DNA of 64,000 bases from Rotaria sordida (taxonomy: Eukaryota; Rotifera; Eurotatoria; Philodinida; Philodinidae), in NCBI GenBank assembly GCA_905250125.1, contig CAJNOL010000114.1:108279-172278 (forward strand), in the 5' to 3' direction. Below the pieces are notes generated by a model. That model saw only the letters and a program-made list of their open reading frames with translations, was not told the origin of the DNA and searched no databases. Below, piece by piece: positions 24,001 through 40,022 of this stretch (position 1 is the stretch's first letter; each line of letters begins with the position of its first letter). A program made the position numbers and the translations under genes.

Positions 24001-25049
24001 CAATATTAATGTGTTGAGAAAAAATATTTTATTTGAAGATAATAATATAATAAATATATATTTATTTGTTAAATAGATATACAAATAAAGTCAGTGTTGA
24101 ATCACGTGTATATAAAAATTTAAAATTATTTATGGAAAATAAAAATGGTGATGATGAATTATTTGATCGTCTTACAGTAAAATAAATAAATAATTATTTA
24201 TTTTAAATATAAATGATATAATTGTTTTTTTTATAAAATATTAGACATTTGGTCTTAATCAATATTTAAGTGAATTAATGGAAGGTCTTACAGCAAAAGT
24301 CTTTCGAACGTATAATGCTTCAAAGACACTTCAAGATGAACTTGATTCATTAACTGATCCAAATGGATCAATACCAGAAAAACTTCTTGCTTATAATCGT
24401 GCTAATAGACAAGTTGCTTTACTTTGTAATCATCAACGTTCTGTACCGAAAACATTTGAAAAAAGTATGGAAACACTTAAAGCAAAGGTAATTTTATTTA
24501 TCTCAGTTGTATTTTTGTTATTTTATAAATAAATTTCATTTAATTAAGATTGATGCAAAAAAAAGTGAAATAGATGAACAAAAAAATGAATATAAACGAT
24601 CAAAAAGTGAATATAAAAATAGTAAAAGTCAAACATCTCAAAAAAAACTGGAACAATCAGAAAAAAAATTACAACGTTCAGAAGAAGCATTAAGAAAACT
24701 TGAAGTACAAGCACTTGATAGAGAAGAAAATAAAGATATTGCACTTAGTACATCTAAACTTAATTATCTTGATCCACGTATTAGTGTTTCATGGTATTTT
24801 TTTATTTTAGTTTTTCTATTTTTCTATTTTTCTATTTATTTTTTTAATTTAATAAGGTGTAAAAAATGGGATGTACCTATTGAAAAAATTTATTCAAAAA
24901 CTCAACGTGATAAATTTCGTTGGGCTATTGATATGGCAACATCTGATTATCATTTTTATAATTATGAAGGTGAAATTATTTTACGTAACGTTGATGATAC
25001 AAATAATGATGAAGACTGTGATCAACAAAATAATTCAGATGAAGAATAA
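18082..25049 (+). CDS. TOP1: DNA topoisomerase I (type IB), 815 residues, 11 exons
   Basis: Exons: 18082-18288, 18350-18607, 19609-19817, 19871-19986, 20039-20616, 20674-20817, 20876-21030, 24077-24176, 24245-24487, 24549-24793, 24857-25049; 2448 coding bases, all junctions in phase. The enzyme nicks one DNA strand through a 3'-phosphotyrosine and relaxes supercoils in the nucleus. Residues 1 to about 220 form the usual charged, disordered N-terminus (poly-Asn tract, SDDDDKPL and SDDDDLPL boxes, Lys-rich). The core starts near WWKEEKY and includes [11 protein letters not shown]. All five catalytic residues of the family are present: Arg in LALRVGNEK, Lys in FLGKDSIRY, Arg in YNRANR, His in LCNHQR, and the nucleophile Tyr743 in [11 protein letters not shown] charged coiled-coil linker precedes the C-terminal domain. 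Introns 2 (1.0 kb) and 7 (3.0 kb) carry repeats. Identification is secure. Confidence 0.97.
18608..19608. other. TOP1 intron 2 (1 kb), repeat-bearing
   Basis: Donor GTGAGT, acceptor TTTCAG. The interior at 18690-19570 is GC-richer than flanking exons and contains GGCCCGGAC and GGCCTGTTCGG words. The open frames here (19124, 19367) have no coding support. Likely transposon-derived. Confidence 0.5.
21490..23205. mobile_element. Long foldback element in TOP1 intron 7, left arm split by a ~0.77-kb insertion
   Basis: The right arm (about 22764-23205) reverse-complements to two left-arm pieces: 21490-21670 and 22440-22690. Matching words include GAGTCGAATA near the outer end, ATTAAATCATTCGATAGAAA mid-arm and GAATTCAGTGGT near the tip. 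The loop is only about 70 bp. The left arm is interrupted by 21670-22440, which starts near a GTGTACTCAAAAAGTGAGTACACT-like hairpin and has no counterpart in the right arm. No transposase is visible, so it is non-autonomous. Confidence 0.65.
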
Positions 25050-25994
25050 ATATCTTTTCTTATTGGTTGGTTTTTTGCTTTTTCTATACTTTATCTATGA
25101 TTATACGAGTAAATTAAGAAATTTATTCGTTCTTTATCTTTGTTGCTTTTTCTTCTGTCTATCTGACCGATGATAATATTTTCTGTCTTGTTATCATTAT
25201 ATTATTCATACAGACTAATAAAGACGGATACTCCTCATATAGGACATTCAAATAATTAAATTTTCTTTTTTTCTACTCAAATATTACATTAGATTATTAT
25301 CATCAAATTCTATTTATGCTTATATCAATATCGTTTAAATAATAGAGACTGTTTTTCACCTGGCCTTCACACAATCTCAGATTAATTATCAAATAGATAT
25401 ATCTTATATTCCTTTATATTACATAGGAATCGTTCATTTCAAAATAAAATACGGATGGTCGTTTTACGAATAATTTCTCAACGAAAAGAGGTATCGCTCT
25501 CCGCTTTTCACCATTAGAAAGAGGCTGGCATTTTCCATCTTTCTATATACTTACTTAGAAAATTAGCTCATAAATCTTATCAGCAGTCAATTAAATTGAA
25601 AAAAGTAATTAAAATCCTTTGAAAAAATCTATAGAATTTCATTAATAATGAGTGCATTAGATTTGCCTACTCAACATCTAGAACTCTACATAAACTCGAC
25701 ATTTTTATTTTGTATCATTGAAAAGATTATACACTCAATGTTGATCATCAAAAATGACTCAAATAATCTTTTGTCAAATTTGTTTAAGGTTGAATTATTC
25801 GATGTTTAGAACTGTTCATTTTGTAACGAAATCATTCGTTGTTATGTAAAAGTAGTGATAATTACATAACATCACCAATCGAGTATTCTAGTTGCAAACG
25901 ATGATAATACAACATACTTCTATATGTTGAATACCCTTTTAGTATTTTTGATTAGACGTCCGGTTATTTTTTTTTGAATCTATAGTTGGTAATA

Positions 25995-26271
25995 AATAAA
26001 TATAAATTTTCTTATAGGCTTATCGCACTTTGGGGTCAGGCAGCTGTTAGGGTCCAGATTCAGTCGGGTTCCTTCGTCTTGCGGTATCTGCACTCCTTCC
26101 GTCTAACATATTGACTAACGATGTAATCAATACGCTAACGAATGAATCATTCGAGATAACTAACCGTTAGTGAGTTGTCTAAGGTCATTCCATGGATGAT
26201 GATACGGAGGTTTGAACACAATACTTTCTGGATACACGTCGAACAACATAACCACTCAATCATGGCACCGT
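25995..26271 (-). mobile_element. tRNA-derived SINE with 12-bp target site duplication
   Basis: The 12-mer TAGTTGGTAATA occurs at 25983-25994 and again at 26272-26283, directly flanking a ~277-bp, GC-richer insert. Read on the minus strand, the insert begins GGTGCCATGATTGAGTGGTT, a tRNA-like start with a pol III A box, followed by GTGTTCAAACCTC as B box, and ends in an A/T tail (ATTTATATTTATTT). An exact target duplication, internal pol III promoter and AT-rich 3' tail are the marks of a retroposed SINE. It presumably depends on a LINE elsewhere. Both target copies are identical, suggesting a fairly recent insertion. Confidence 0.75.
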
Positions 26272-28334
26272 TAGTTGGTAATATGTAACAACAAAATAGA
26301 AGTAGATTTTATTTATCAATCAGTTATTTGTTTGATCTTGAAATCAGTTCCTCATCATCTAATAATTCGTCTCCGAGTTGTTCGATAAAAACATCGGATT
26401 TGTTAAAGATTTGTTCAATATTGTATAGATTATTGTGGTAAGTCGTAACTCTATATCCTTTTAAGTCAAACATACATTTTTCTGATAATTATCGAACGTC
26501 GCTGAGATGAAAATTGACATTGTTATTTCGTAGATATTGTTTCAACTCTGCTTATGTCAACTTCACTGGATTGAGCAAACAATGTTTGACGGAGAAGCTA
26601 TAAATACTCGTTCTAAGACTCATCAATAGGACTCTGATAGTTTCAGTTTATAATTTTTAGCCGATGAACAGTTATTCAGAAAAAGAATTGCTGTTAATTC
26701 GTCGTAAAAATATTGAATCTACTCGATTTCGATAAATTCTTTTTTGAAAAGAACTGATTAATCAATCGTATATGAATCAGCACGAGTTCAAGATGAACTG
26801 GAACTGTTTCAGTTCTAGTCACAGAAAGAATTTTCAATCTCTAATTACTGTGACATGGAAGATAAAAGAAATAAATTCTACTAACTTTATTTCATAAGTT
26901 TGTTCGATACTCATGTGAACATTTAATTTTGAAAACAAATGGTAAGATTAGTGACACGTCGAAATGGAAGGATAGAAATTATAAACCTATCAGAACTATT
27001 TCCAAATGTTGACATAAATATTCGAACATCTTTATTATGAGAATAAAAAGTATGATGAGATTCTATAATCTTTACTGTTGATTACATTTCGAATGTGCCA
27101 GAAATAATATCAGTATAGATAGAATTAGTATATCGCAATTCACTTAAATAGTTCAATATTCTTAAATGTATTTATTGATCTAACAATTTCAAATTCAGAC
27201 AGATTTCGATTGTTTAATAAAATTTTAACTTACCATGAGTGATCAAACAGCAAAGTCATCGATTCGCAGCCATATGCCAACCATGATAACGAGTTAAACA
27301 ATATTCAAATGAATTAACGATATCATCCAAATCGACTAGCAATCGACCAGTGTATATTACAGAAATGAAGAAATCAAACTTGCAGAAACAAGTGTGCATA
27401 TTGTGATAATAACTCTTCCCAAAAGTGACCATCAAACACATTAATAATGTTGTTTAAAACTTTGGTGAATTAAGATAAATGTTATCGTAAACTGAAGCAG
27501 ACTGAGCATAGAATTAAGAATATCCTCCAAAAAAGAAACATCTTCAACTTCTAGAGTATACAAATCGAAGAATATTAAATGAGTAAATATCGTCATATTA
27601 GCAAGATGATTAATTGATGGTGATGGTACATTGAAATAAAATATATAACAACTGATTTATTTCATCAAGAATGATCAACTATAGATAATCTATTATTGAT
27701 ACTAAAAGAAAAGTTTCGATTCTCACCGAACTACACCAACTATCTCTTTGCACTAGAAAAGGATTAAACATTCATCAACACATCAAAAACAAATATATAA
27801 AAGATGAATGTTTTAGTTTTTGTCAGATCGTCAACGGTGTCTTTAGACATAGGACCCATCAATTTATCAACTTTATCAGATCTGAATACAAGAAAAGCAT
27901 CCTGTGATGATCTCTACTCGACAAATTGATAGACCATTAGATTTACTGCACGAAACAATTATAGGATTCCACATTGTCTATTGAAGAAAATTCTAAAATT
28001 CTGTCAAGAATCGAGAAGTTGAATATTAAACGCATCTGTATTTCTATAAAATGTGATATTAGTTTATCTGGAGAAAAGATTTTCTCATATTGGTGTTAAC
28101 TCTATCATTTCTATTAATCAATAATTATATTTAATACTCTCTCCAACAGTAGTTACATGAAATTATTGTTATGCTCTACTAATATTCCATTTCTAAGAAT
28201 GAGACGTAAATATCGCAATATAGGACAGAAACGAAGTATATCGATTAAAGAATAGATTCAACCGTTATCAGATGAAGTATAAAGCATTTATTCGAGATAC
28301 GTAAGATTTTATGTTATTCTATTCTTGCCATTTA

Positions 28335-28619
28335 CTCACGGAAAAATGTTTTCAATAAAACCGCGAAAGTGAGATTATTTATTCGGTTTTTAGAAACCGG
28401 TTAAAACCGCGGTGCAGGAATATCGCAATGAGCACATAGAAAACCACGGTGTGAGCTAATTTTCTCTCAGTTTAACCGCGGTTATGTCCAATCATACCGC
28501 GGTATTTCTGCACCGCGATTTCGACCGGTTTCTAAACACCGAATAAATAATCTCACTTTTGCGGTTTATTGACACCGCTGTTCACTGCGGTTTTATTCGA
28601 AAATTTTTTTCCGTGGGTC
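28335..28619. mobile_element. GC-rich palindromic MITE (CCGCGGT-containing)
   Basis: The left half (CTCACGGAAAAATGTTTTC..., AAAGTGAGATTATTTATTCG, GAAACCGGT, CCGCGGTGCAG) is repeated in reverse complement in the right half, ending CCGTGGGTC. The whole ~285-bp unit folds into an imperfect hairpin. It is much richer in CG than its surroundings. No coding capacity. Superfamily not assigned; no convincing target duplication seen. Confidence 0.65.
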
Positions 28620-30009
28620 GTAAGAGAAGAACGACTTATCTAAATATTGTTTATTAATCTTTTTTCATAATGTTATTATTCTATTCGCATAATCTTAAAA
28701 CCTTTTGTTGAATATGAGTCACAAATGATTTGTTTGATGATCTATAGAAGAATTATCATAATGAAATGGAAGTTTGTCAACATAGTCAACAAGTGTTTAA
28801 ATCTCGTTTGAACTGATATATAATATAAAGAGTTATTTAATTAAATCTATTTATTCTCTTGATCTTTGATAATATATATAAAAATCGACTGATGATAAAT
28901 TATTAAAAATAGTCAAACTAATTCCAAGTGAATATTAACAATATGTACTTGTGATAACGATTCTCTTTCTATTAAAAATTCTAATCTAGATAGATGCTTG
29001 TTCTGACACATTCATCATAGGAGGAATTTTCAATGAAGAAATTTTTGATAAAAAGAGAAAATAAAAAACTGAATTTAAGTATATATATATATATATAGTT
29101 GTTCGATACGATAACATAAAATAATCAATAATAAAGAGCAAGATTGAATAAAAATAGAGAAATAAAATTCTCAGGAGAATTTATCAATAGAGTAAATGGT
29201 TGGAATGATTTAACTGATTGTTAATATCAGTATAGGAATATTTACTGAAATAGACTCTTTTTTTTAATGAAAAATTTATTGAATTTTGATTAGGTAATTG
29301 ACTCTCTGACACACCGTTGATTATGTCGAAATATAGAGTCTCTCAGATTTTATGAAAATGTTTAACTGATAGTAGAATTGTTTTGAGGAAAAGCAAAAAA
29401 AAATCAATCTGTTGTTTTTTGTTGTTGTTTATTTTCTTTTTCTTTGACTGTACCTAAGAAATGAATGTCAAAGAAAAAGAAGTTCGTTTTATAAAAGAAA
29501 AGTATTATTTTGATCGTTATATTTGATATTGACCAATGATTTGTCATAAAATATCTAAATATAATAAAAAGATATTATCAAATGTAAAAGACACACATAT
29601 AAATAACATTACCTAAAGATAAATATTGACTATTTGCCACTGTTATGCATCATTTCACTCTATATAATGTATTACCCTTTTAGTGTTATTATTGAATTCT
29701 ATCATTTTACCTTATCATTATATAAATAGACGTAATGACACTTTTCTTTTTAGATTTAACACGAAGAGATATTTAGTCAAGATTTACTTTATCAAACAAT
29801 TTTTATTTCTATATTCTCCTCGATTTCAACAATATATTTTTATATTAAATTGTATGCTAAATTATTTGCTTGTTTTATCAATATTCAGAAATTTATCTAT
29901 AAAATTGACGCAATTTGTGTAAAAAAAAAAAGAATTTTTTTTTAATAATATATTTGAATCTATAGAAAATAATATTGTTATTCTATAGATAAATCAAAAT
30001 AAAAAACAT

Positions 30010-30359
30010 ATGGTTAAAACAATGACAAACGAATATGATAGTTTTAAAAATGAAGATTCTTCATCAAAAGTTCCAGAAAAAGGTAAAACGGTAATTATTC
30101 AATATGATCCACCAAAAGTTGTTGTTGTACGTCGTTATACAAGAACTGTTATTCATTCTGTTGATCCTGATCAATATAATAAACAATTTGATTCTGTTTT
30201 ACTTGATACAGAAACATTACTTGAATGGACTCGACGTCTTAATATTCAAGAAAATATGGTTAACACCTTTTTTTATTTTTATATATAGAATTTTCTTTTT
30301 TTATATAAATAATATATTTCTAGATTACTCCACCATCATTTAAACAAACAATTCAATAA
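30010..30359 (+). CDS. Small conserved-looking protein, 94 residues, two exons
   Basis: Exons 30010-30258 and 30324-30359, joined by a 65-bp intron (GTTAAC...CTAG) in phase 0. The protein starts MVKTMTNEYDSF, has no signal peptide, and contains a Val/Arg-rich core (PPKVVVVRRYTRTVIHSV) and a likely amphipathic helix (QFDSVLLDTETLLEWTRRLN). It ends ITPPSFKQTIQ. Codon use and the short second exon look genuine. I do not recognise the family; a small cytoskeletal or ciliary protein is only a guess. The next AATAAA-like signals follow within 100 bases. Confidence 0.6.
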
Positions 30360-32658
30360 TAATAAAAAACAAAACAAAAAAAGGCATCAATCACAATTGA
30401 AGGTTAACATCAACATAGGAATAAATGAATAGAATTAATTTTATTTGAAGCGAAGCTTATTAAATGTATTTATATATATAGAAAGTTTTTTTTTTATTTA
30501 AATAATTTATATTCAAGCTCGACTTTTCTTTTTTAAATAAAAATTATATTTCACCTAATTTAAATCATGTCAATCATTATGCTAAAAACAATTCTTTTTA
30601 CGAATAAGTTATATTTATTTATTTTATTAAATATTTTTATCAAATTTTCATTGACTTGTCAAATTTATCTTTCTCTACTAATTTAAATAAATAAATAAAT
30701 AAATACTTATTATCAATTATAAACAATCATTAAAACAAGGGTTATTAATTTAAAAAAAAAACGAAAATAGATCAGTAAATATGAGATTCTTATTTAGTAA
30801 AAGCAGTTTTATCATAAATTTATGAAATATGATGATAAAAAATGAAATTATATAATGAATAGAAAAATATATTCTAGAGATAAAATCATTGTTTATGTTA
30901 TTATTTTTCCTTTTCTATTTTTATATTTATTTGGTTAGTTTAGCTTTTTAATCAATCATATGCAAACTAACAAATCGTTATTAGAATTCATATTATATAG
31001 ATATTCAATTTAGTTCAAATCAATAAATCGGTTTTTTTTTTCTTTTTTTTTATTCTAAATTTATTTTCATTATATATAATATTGTCAAGAATTTTTTATT
31101 TTAATTTATCTATAAATAAATTTTAAAAAATATCTTCACAAATAATAAAACTATTCAATGAAAAGAAAAATCTTCTCTATAAAGTAAAATCTATCTTTTA
31201 AAAATATAGATTAAGAAGAATTTTAACGAAAAAATCTTTGAGTTAATTAGTGATTATTTTGACAAATGGTATTGATCAACGATTTTTCAATAAATCTAAT
31301 CTTATCATTGGTAAGAAATAAAAAAAGGACTCGTATAAATGTCAATAGATAGTCATTGTCTTCTATAGGTGATCATAATGACTATTAATCATATTGATAA
31401 ATATCTTATTAAAATGACTATTTCATCTAATTCTTAAAAATTAACCTTTTTAACTTATTTTAAGTTGATATTATCCTATCATTAATTCTTCGAACTAATT
31501 TAAGATAAAATCAAGAAGTTTTTTATGATTTTGATCTCATTCTATTATTATATAAAAGATTTTTCTTAGGATTTTATTTATTGTTAATGAAAATAAATAA
31601 TTTATTTTATAAAAAATATTCTTATTTATTGAATAGATCTAATATTGATAGAAAAAAAAATCGATATCTATCAATAAAAACAAATATTCTTTACTATTCA
31701 ATATTATCATTTAAATAAGCCTGAGGGTTTCATTATTATTTATCACTAAATCAACATTTATTTCTTATCATTTTCTATAGTTGATTTTCATTTTATAACA
31801 TTTTTTCGATTCGTCCGTCAAATAAAAAATATTTCTATTCAATAATAATCAATAAGAATACATATAAACATTACTATTTATTATAAAATCAATTGAAAAC
31901 ATCAAATAACATTTTTTAGAATTTAGAAAATCTTTACATTTTTTTTTAATCAATAAACAAAAAACCTAAGTAGATAAAACTAATTCTTTCTTACCTTGAT
32001 GATCATCTCTTTCTTATTATTGACATATAACATATGGAGAATTGTAGTCAATATATATATAGTAGATTTTATTTAATAATTATTAGTTTTATTTTATATC
32101 AATTGAAACAAGTTAAGTTTTTTTTTGTTTTTTTTTTATATAATAATATTTGTTTTTTGTTTTGAATATCACGAAAATCTCATCAATATTGATGTTTTCT
32201 TTCCGTTAATACACACAAGAAGAGAAAAAAAAAAGAAAGAAAAGATATGCAAATGATAAATTTGTCTCGTTCTAATCAAGAATAAAATATTTTTATCTTA
32301 TCTTCTCAACTTCAGAAATTGTAGAATCTATAAAAAAAAAAACAAACAAACGAGACCATGCCGATATAAAAGAATATGAAAAACGAAAAAAATCCGAATA
32401 AAGAAGACATTAACAGAACAAACATGTAAATCTCTATATGAAGATAAATAAAATAAGAAAACATAATTCAGATTTCAATGGTTAAAGAAAAAAGAAAAAA
32501 AAATGATATATCTATATAAAAAAATACGCAAAACTCCAATAGATGACATTTATTGACAAAAATAAACAAAACAATAATATATACTCAATACATTTATTAT
32601 AACAAATAAGAATATATCGACAATAATTTCTCCTACAATTATATCAATTCACTTTTAT
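30360..32658. other. Intergenic, very AT-rich
   Basis: No gene or clear repeat family seen. Contains many T and A homopolymers; the last part includes the likely 3' UTR of the minus-strand p38 gene. Confidence 0.5.
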
Positions 32659-36367
<3,709 letters not shown>

Positions 36368-36687
36368 AAATATCACTAGGATATATTATATTTAAATAAA
36401 TATGCAGAATGATCAAACTATTTATATATATTTATTTAATAGATAGGGAATAAATGAATCTATTTGCTTTTCTCCCCAATAGAAATAGATGAAAAGAAAA
36501 ACAAACAGGCATACATAACAACCACTAATCGAATGGAGGAAAACATACTCAAATATATATGATAATTTTGTTTTTTTTTTTAATCGTATTTATCAATATT
36601 TTTTTTTCATATTTAAAATTTAAGAAAATTTGTTTAAAGAAAAAAAAAAGTCCTATTCTATAGATGTCACTCTTTATCATTATCAAT

Positions 36688-37714
36688 CACCCATGTCGAT
36701 ACGACACACTAGTGACACATGTGTCGACACATTATATGACACATGTAACTTCAGTCACGCTTTGATACATGAGTCACCAGTGTGTCATAGTGTGTCGACA
36801 CATGTGCGTAACGTGTGTTACGATGTGTCGACACATTCATATCCACCGTGTCGCCGTGTGTCTGTGTCGCTTTTTAAAATCATTCTATTGGCTTATCTTT
36901 CGTCACTAGCAGCTATTATTATATTAATAGATATATTAATATTTAATTTTTTTTAGCAGCATTCGCTGCACAATACCTTTATTTCAATAAAAAAAATGTG
37001 TATTTAACAAAAAAATATACATAAAAAAATACACATAAAAAAATATAAATAAAAAAAATCAAATGTACATTAAAAAAAAATAAAATGCACATTAAAAAAA
37101 AAAACATTAAAAAATATAAATAATAAAATACAATGTACATAAAAAAAATGNNNNNNNNNNTATAAATAATAAAATACAATGTACATAAAAAAAATGAAAT
37201 ATACATTTAAAAATAACATGCACATAAAAGAATTTACATGAAAAAAATAACTAAAAAATGGAGACCATGCACAGTTGCATTATTCGTAGAACGGAGATGC
37301 TTTTGGAACAAATTTGGGCAAATTTATAAAAAAAAAAATAAGATTAAATTATATAAAAAAAAAAACTTACGTGAATTCTATTAATAATTTCATTCAAAAA
37401 ATTTAATAAAATATCCGTTGTTAAACTTTAAGATCTAAAACTATAAAATAAAATTCAATTTAATTTTAAAAAATTAATTTATTTTCAGCTTATAAGGACG
37501 ACGTTTCAAATTTATATAGACGAAAAGAAATACGTTTTTTTTTCTTTACTTTCCTTTATCCATACTATATCGCTATTTATCCATGACACGCTACCGACAC
37601 ATGTGTCGACACATGCCGTACAGAAAAATCACTGTGATGACACATATCGTTACATGTAACTCCATCGTGTCATTGTGTCGACACATGTGTCGGTAGCGTG
37701 TCGTATAGACATGG
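36688..37714. mobile_element. Paired TGTGTCGACACA-rich palindromes upstream of the p38 gene
   Basis: Copy A (about 36688-36872) and copy B (37585-37702) are rich in the palindrome TGTGTCGACACA and ACACATGTGTCG words. B is a near-perfect inverted repeat: GACACGCTACCGACACATGT at its left is reversed at its right end. The outermost ends of the pair are inverted too: CCCATGTCGATACGACACAC at 36.69 kb versus GTGTCGTATAGACATGGG at 37.7 kb. Between them lies an A-rich tandem tract with a 10-N gap (37151-37160). This could be two MITEs or one ~1-kb element. It sits directly 5' of the p38 start codon. Confidence 0.55.
37151..37160. other. 10-N assembly gap in an A-rich tandem repeat
   Basis: The sequence on both sides repeats TATAAATAATAAAATACAA then TGTACATAAAAAAAATG, so the gap is within a tandem array whose copy number is unresolved. 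Confidence 0.95.
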
Positions 37715-38360
37715 GCAGAATAAAATAAAAATGTGAATATTTACGTTTTGAATTTGAATTTGATTTTGATCTTGGAGCAGGATGTGATGATGAATCTGAT
37801 GGGTTTTGATAAAGACCACAAAATAACAAATTTCTTATTCGCTTAGTAATACTTCGTTTTGTCATATCTGTATTGGATGAGTGCTTTGACGACGACGGTC
37901 GACGTGACTAAAACAACAAAACAATGTGCATAAAAGCAGAAAATAATTGTTTCTTTTTAGTTTTATCGACTATTGAATATTATTATCGTCCAGGTATTAA
38001 AAGACAATAGATAAACTCGACTTTAAACAGAACGAATACAAAACTAACTAAGAATGGGAACGATTTTTTTTTTCTTTCCTACTTGCCCTTTCTTTCGTCA
38101 AAGTGGTTTCTCATTTAGCTGACATTATTTATAGAAGAAAAACTACCAATAAACATAACGATTCTCCTAACCATTAAGATCTGACTGATGATATATATAT
38201 GTCCATAGTTAAACTCTATATATAGTCTATCTATCAACTAGAAATCTGGTATGAATAATAAGTTGAAATATTTATATAAGAAAGAAAAACTTGATTTATT
38301 TTTTGTTTATCTTCTTACCTGTGTTGGTGTCGAGTTTGCTGAAGAAAATATTTGATTCAT
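37421..38360 (-). CDS. N-terminal-like coding fragment, tentative 74 residues
   Basis: Exon 38360-38319 encodes MNQIFSSANSTPTQ; exon 37907-37745 continues in phase 0 with SRRPSSSKHSSN and then ITKRIRNLLFCGLYQNPSD. Donor GTAAGA and acceptor TTTTAG are good. The next plausible exon (37440-37421) adds only six codons before a stop. A Ser/Arg-rich start followed by a short hydrophobic LFC segment loosely resembles the N-termini of small CTD phosphatases (CTDSP family), but no phosphatase domain with DxDxT follows before the p38 gene. Either the rest of the gene is lost, replaced by the repeats at 36.7-37.7 kb, or the likeness is accidental. Confidence 0.4.
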
Positions 38361-38899
38361 TATTCTAAGATAGATTTTGTTTAATAATGTTAAATCTGAT
38401 TTAGTTTTAGTTTATAGAATGAATATATAACAGTTAACATAAACCATGTCTGCACGCACACTTATTTACTTACTTTTTCTTTTTCTTTTTCTTTTGTTCT
38501 GCTTCTATCGTGAACACGATGGTAAAAAAAAAAAAAAATCTTCCTCTTATTAAGATGACGTCATTAATGTAGACATATTACAATAAAATGATTCATTCTT
38601 ATTATATTCTACAAATTATAATCATAGTGATAAATATACGAAATTTGCATCATCTTTCAACAAAAAATCTCTATCAATGACGTACACAAAAACGATACGT
38701 CACTTCGTTACAAATTTATATTAATGATGAAAATCAACGAATCATCCAAGGATTTATACATATATGACGACCAAAATAACACTAGATGAGGGGGAACATT
38801 ACCATATAGGAGATCAGGATCTACTTATGAACCATATGGACGTCCGAACACTTTTTTATCAGTGTTCTTTTTTTTTGTCTTTTTCTAAACATATACTAA

Positions 38900-39110
38900 T
38901 TTCAAACGGCAGAATATTCTCCTTGGTTTTTAAATGTAGCCAAGAGATGACGTCACAACGTAACAAAAGAGAATTTTTCTCGAAAGCTCCTCTTATAAAA
39001 ATACAGAAAAAAATCGAGAAATCTGTCTTTTTTAAGTTCTATAGTTGATTTTTACCTTCATTCTGATATGAACTGCAATTTTCTAACGTTAAAAACAGCG
39101 GAAAAATAGA
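38900..39110 (+). repeat. Dispersed repeat copy related to 42560-42845
   Basis: Shares in the same order TTTCAAA(C/T)G, TTAAA(A)TGTAGC, CTCCTCT(T/G)ATAAAA, AG(T/C)T(T)TTT(A/G)CCTTCAT, and TTTCTAACGTT(T)AAAA with the second copy 3.7 kb away. Degenerate and non-coding. Confidence 0.5.
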
Positions 39111-39425
39111 GAATAGATAGAAAGATGAAAGTGAAAGATCCTATTGTGTGAGTGTGGATGTGAGTCTTGAGTTGATGTAGACCTTGATTCGATAATGTTT
39201 ATATTTATTTGTGATATATAACGATGCATGATATTCATCTCTATGATTGAGAAAAGTGAAAATAGATATTTGAAAGACTTTATCATATATAAAACAAGCC
39301 AAATATTTTCAATCTATCGGTGTGCGTCCATGGATGTATGAGAAAATTTTTCAATTAAGAAAATAATTATCTACATATCGAATTTTTAAATGTATAAAAT
39401 AAGATAATAAAATTTTTTTTCGTAC

Positions 39426-39605
39426 CAATCAAGAAGCGAAGTTTGTACACAAATAACATCAATAGAGAATAATCGAATTGATTTTTGTTGAATTCGTTTT
39501 ACCATTGAATAGAATTCTTGTTCGACATGCATATCTTCTATTTTACTTTTTTTATGTCTTCGATATGTTATCGGTATTAGAGTGGTTCGTTTAGTTTCCG
39601 TTGCT
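39426..39605 (-). pseudogene. Isolated coding-like exon, minus strand
   Basis: One frame is open across the whole segment and reads like real protein: ATETKRTTLIPITYRRHKKS, then a stretch ending CVQTSLLDW. It is bounded by AAAG at the acceptor side and GTACGA at the donor side, so a 180-base internal exon fits. I could not find convincing partner exons on either side. Either the neighbours are too short to see or this is a relic of a broken gene. Family not recognised. Confidence 0.35.
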
Positions 39606-40022
39606 CTTTAAATAAACCATTGTTGGATTTTTCCTAATAGATTTTCTATAAATCGTGGAGGAATTATCGAAGAGAAAAATGATAAGTTGAAAAAGGTCGT
39701 TATCCAGGTAAACCTGAATTTAACCTATTAGTCTGATCGTTACTCTAAACTTTTCAAGTCACCAGCCAAAATGATTTGGTGACGATTTAAGGGAATTAGT
39801 TTGTTCGGTTTTATAATAAAAATGAATAATATCTAAGATAAAAATTTAAAAAAGTTATTTTATTCGTTTCTCTAATGATTATTCAATGATCAATGAAATA
39901 AATTTATATTTATTCTAGAATGTTATTTAAAGTCTATATAAGATTTCTCTACTCTTTTCGTGTTTTTTCATATTGATGGTAGGAAGAATTTTTCTTCATT
40001 CGTACAAATTTTTATATATTAG

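Larger units (their letters stand above)
25050..30009. other. Intergenic between TOP1 and the 30010 gene
   Basis: About 5 kb without a supported gene. It starts with the TOP1 3' UTR (AATAAAG near 25217). It contains a SINE insertion (25995-26271) and a GC-rich palindromic MITE (28335-28619), both listed. Minus-strand frame 27256-27441 has no coding character. Confidence 0.5.

Noticed and set aside
24544-24744. Phe/Leu-rich minus-strand frame
   Set aside because: Antisense shadow of the Lys/Glu-rich TOP1 linker exon.
36979-37206. Phe/Tyr/Ile-rich minus-strand frame
   Set aside because: It is the complement of an A-rich tandem repeat that includes an N gap; composition artefact.
38764-39048. 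Plus-strand frame starting MTTKITLDEGEHYHIGDQ as a first exon for the orphan exon at 40023
   Set aside because: No donor in the needed phase, and its second half runs into a dispersed repeat.
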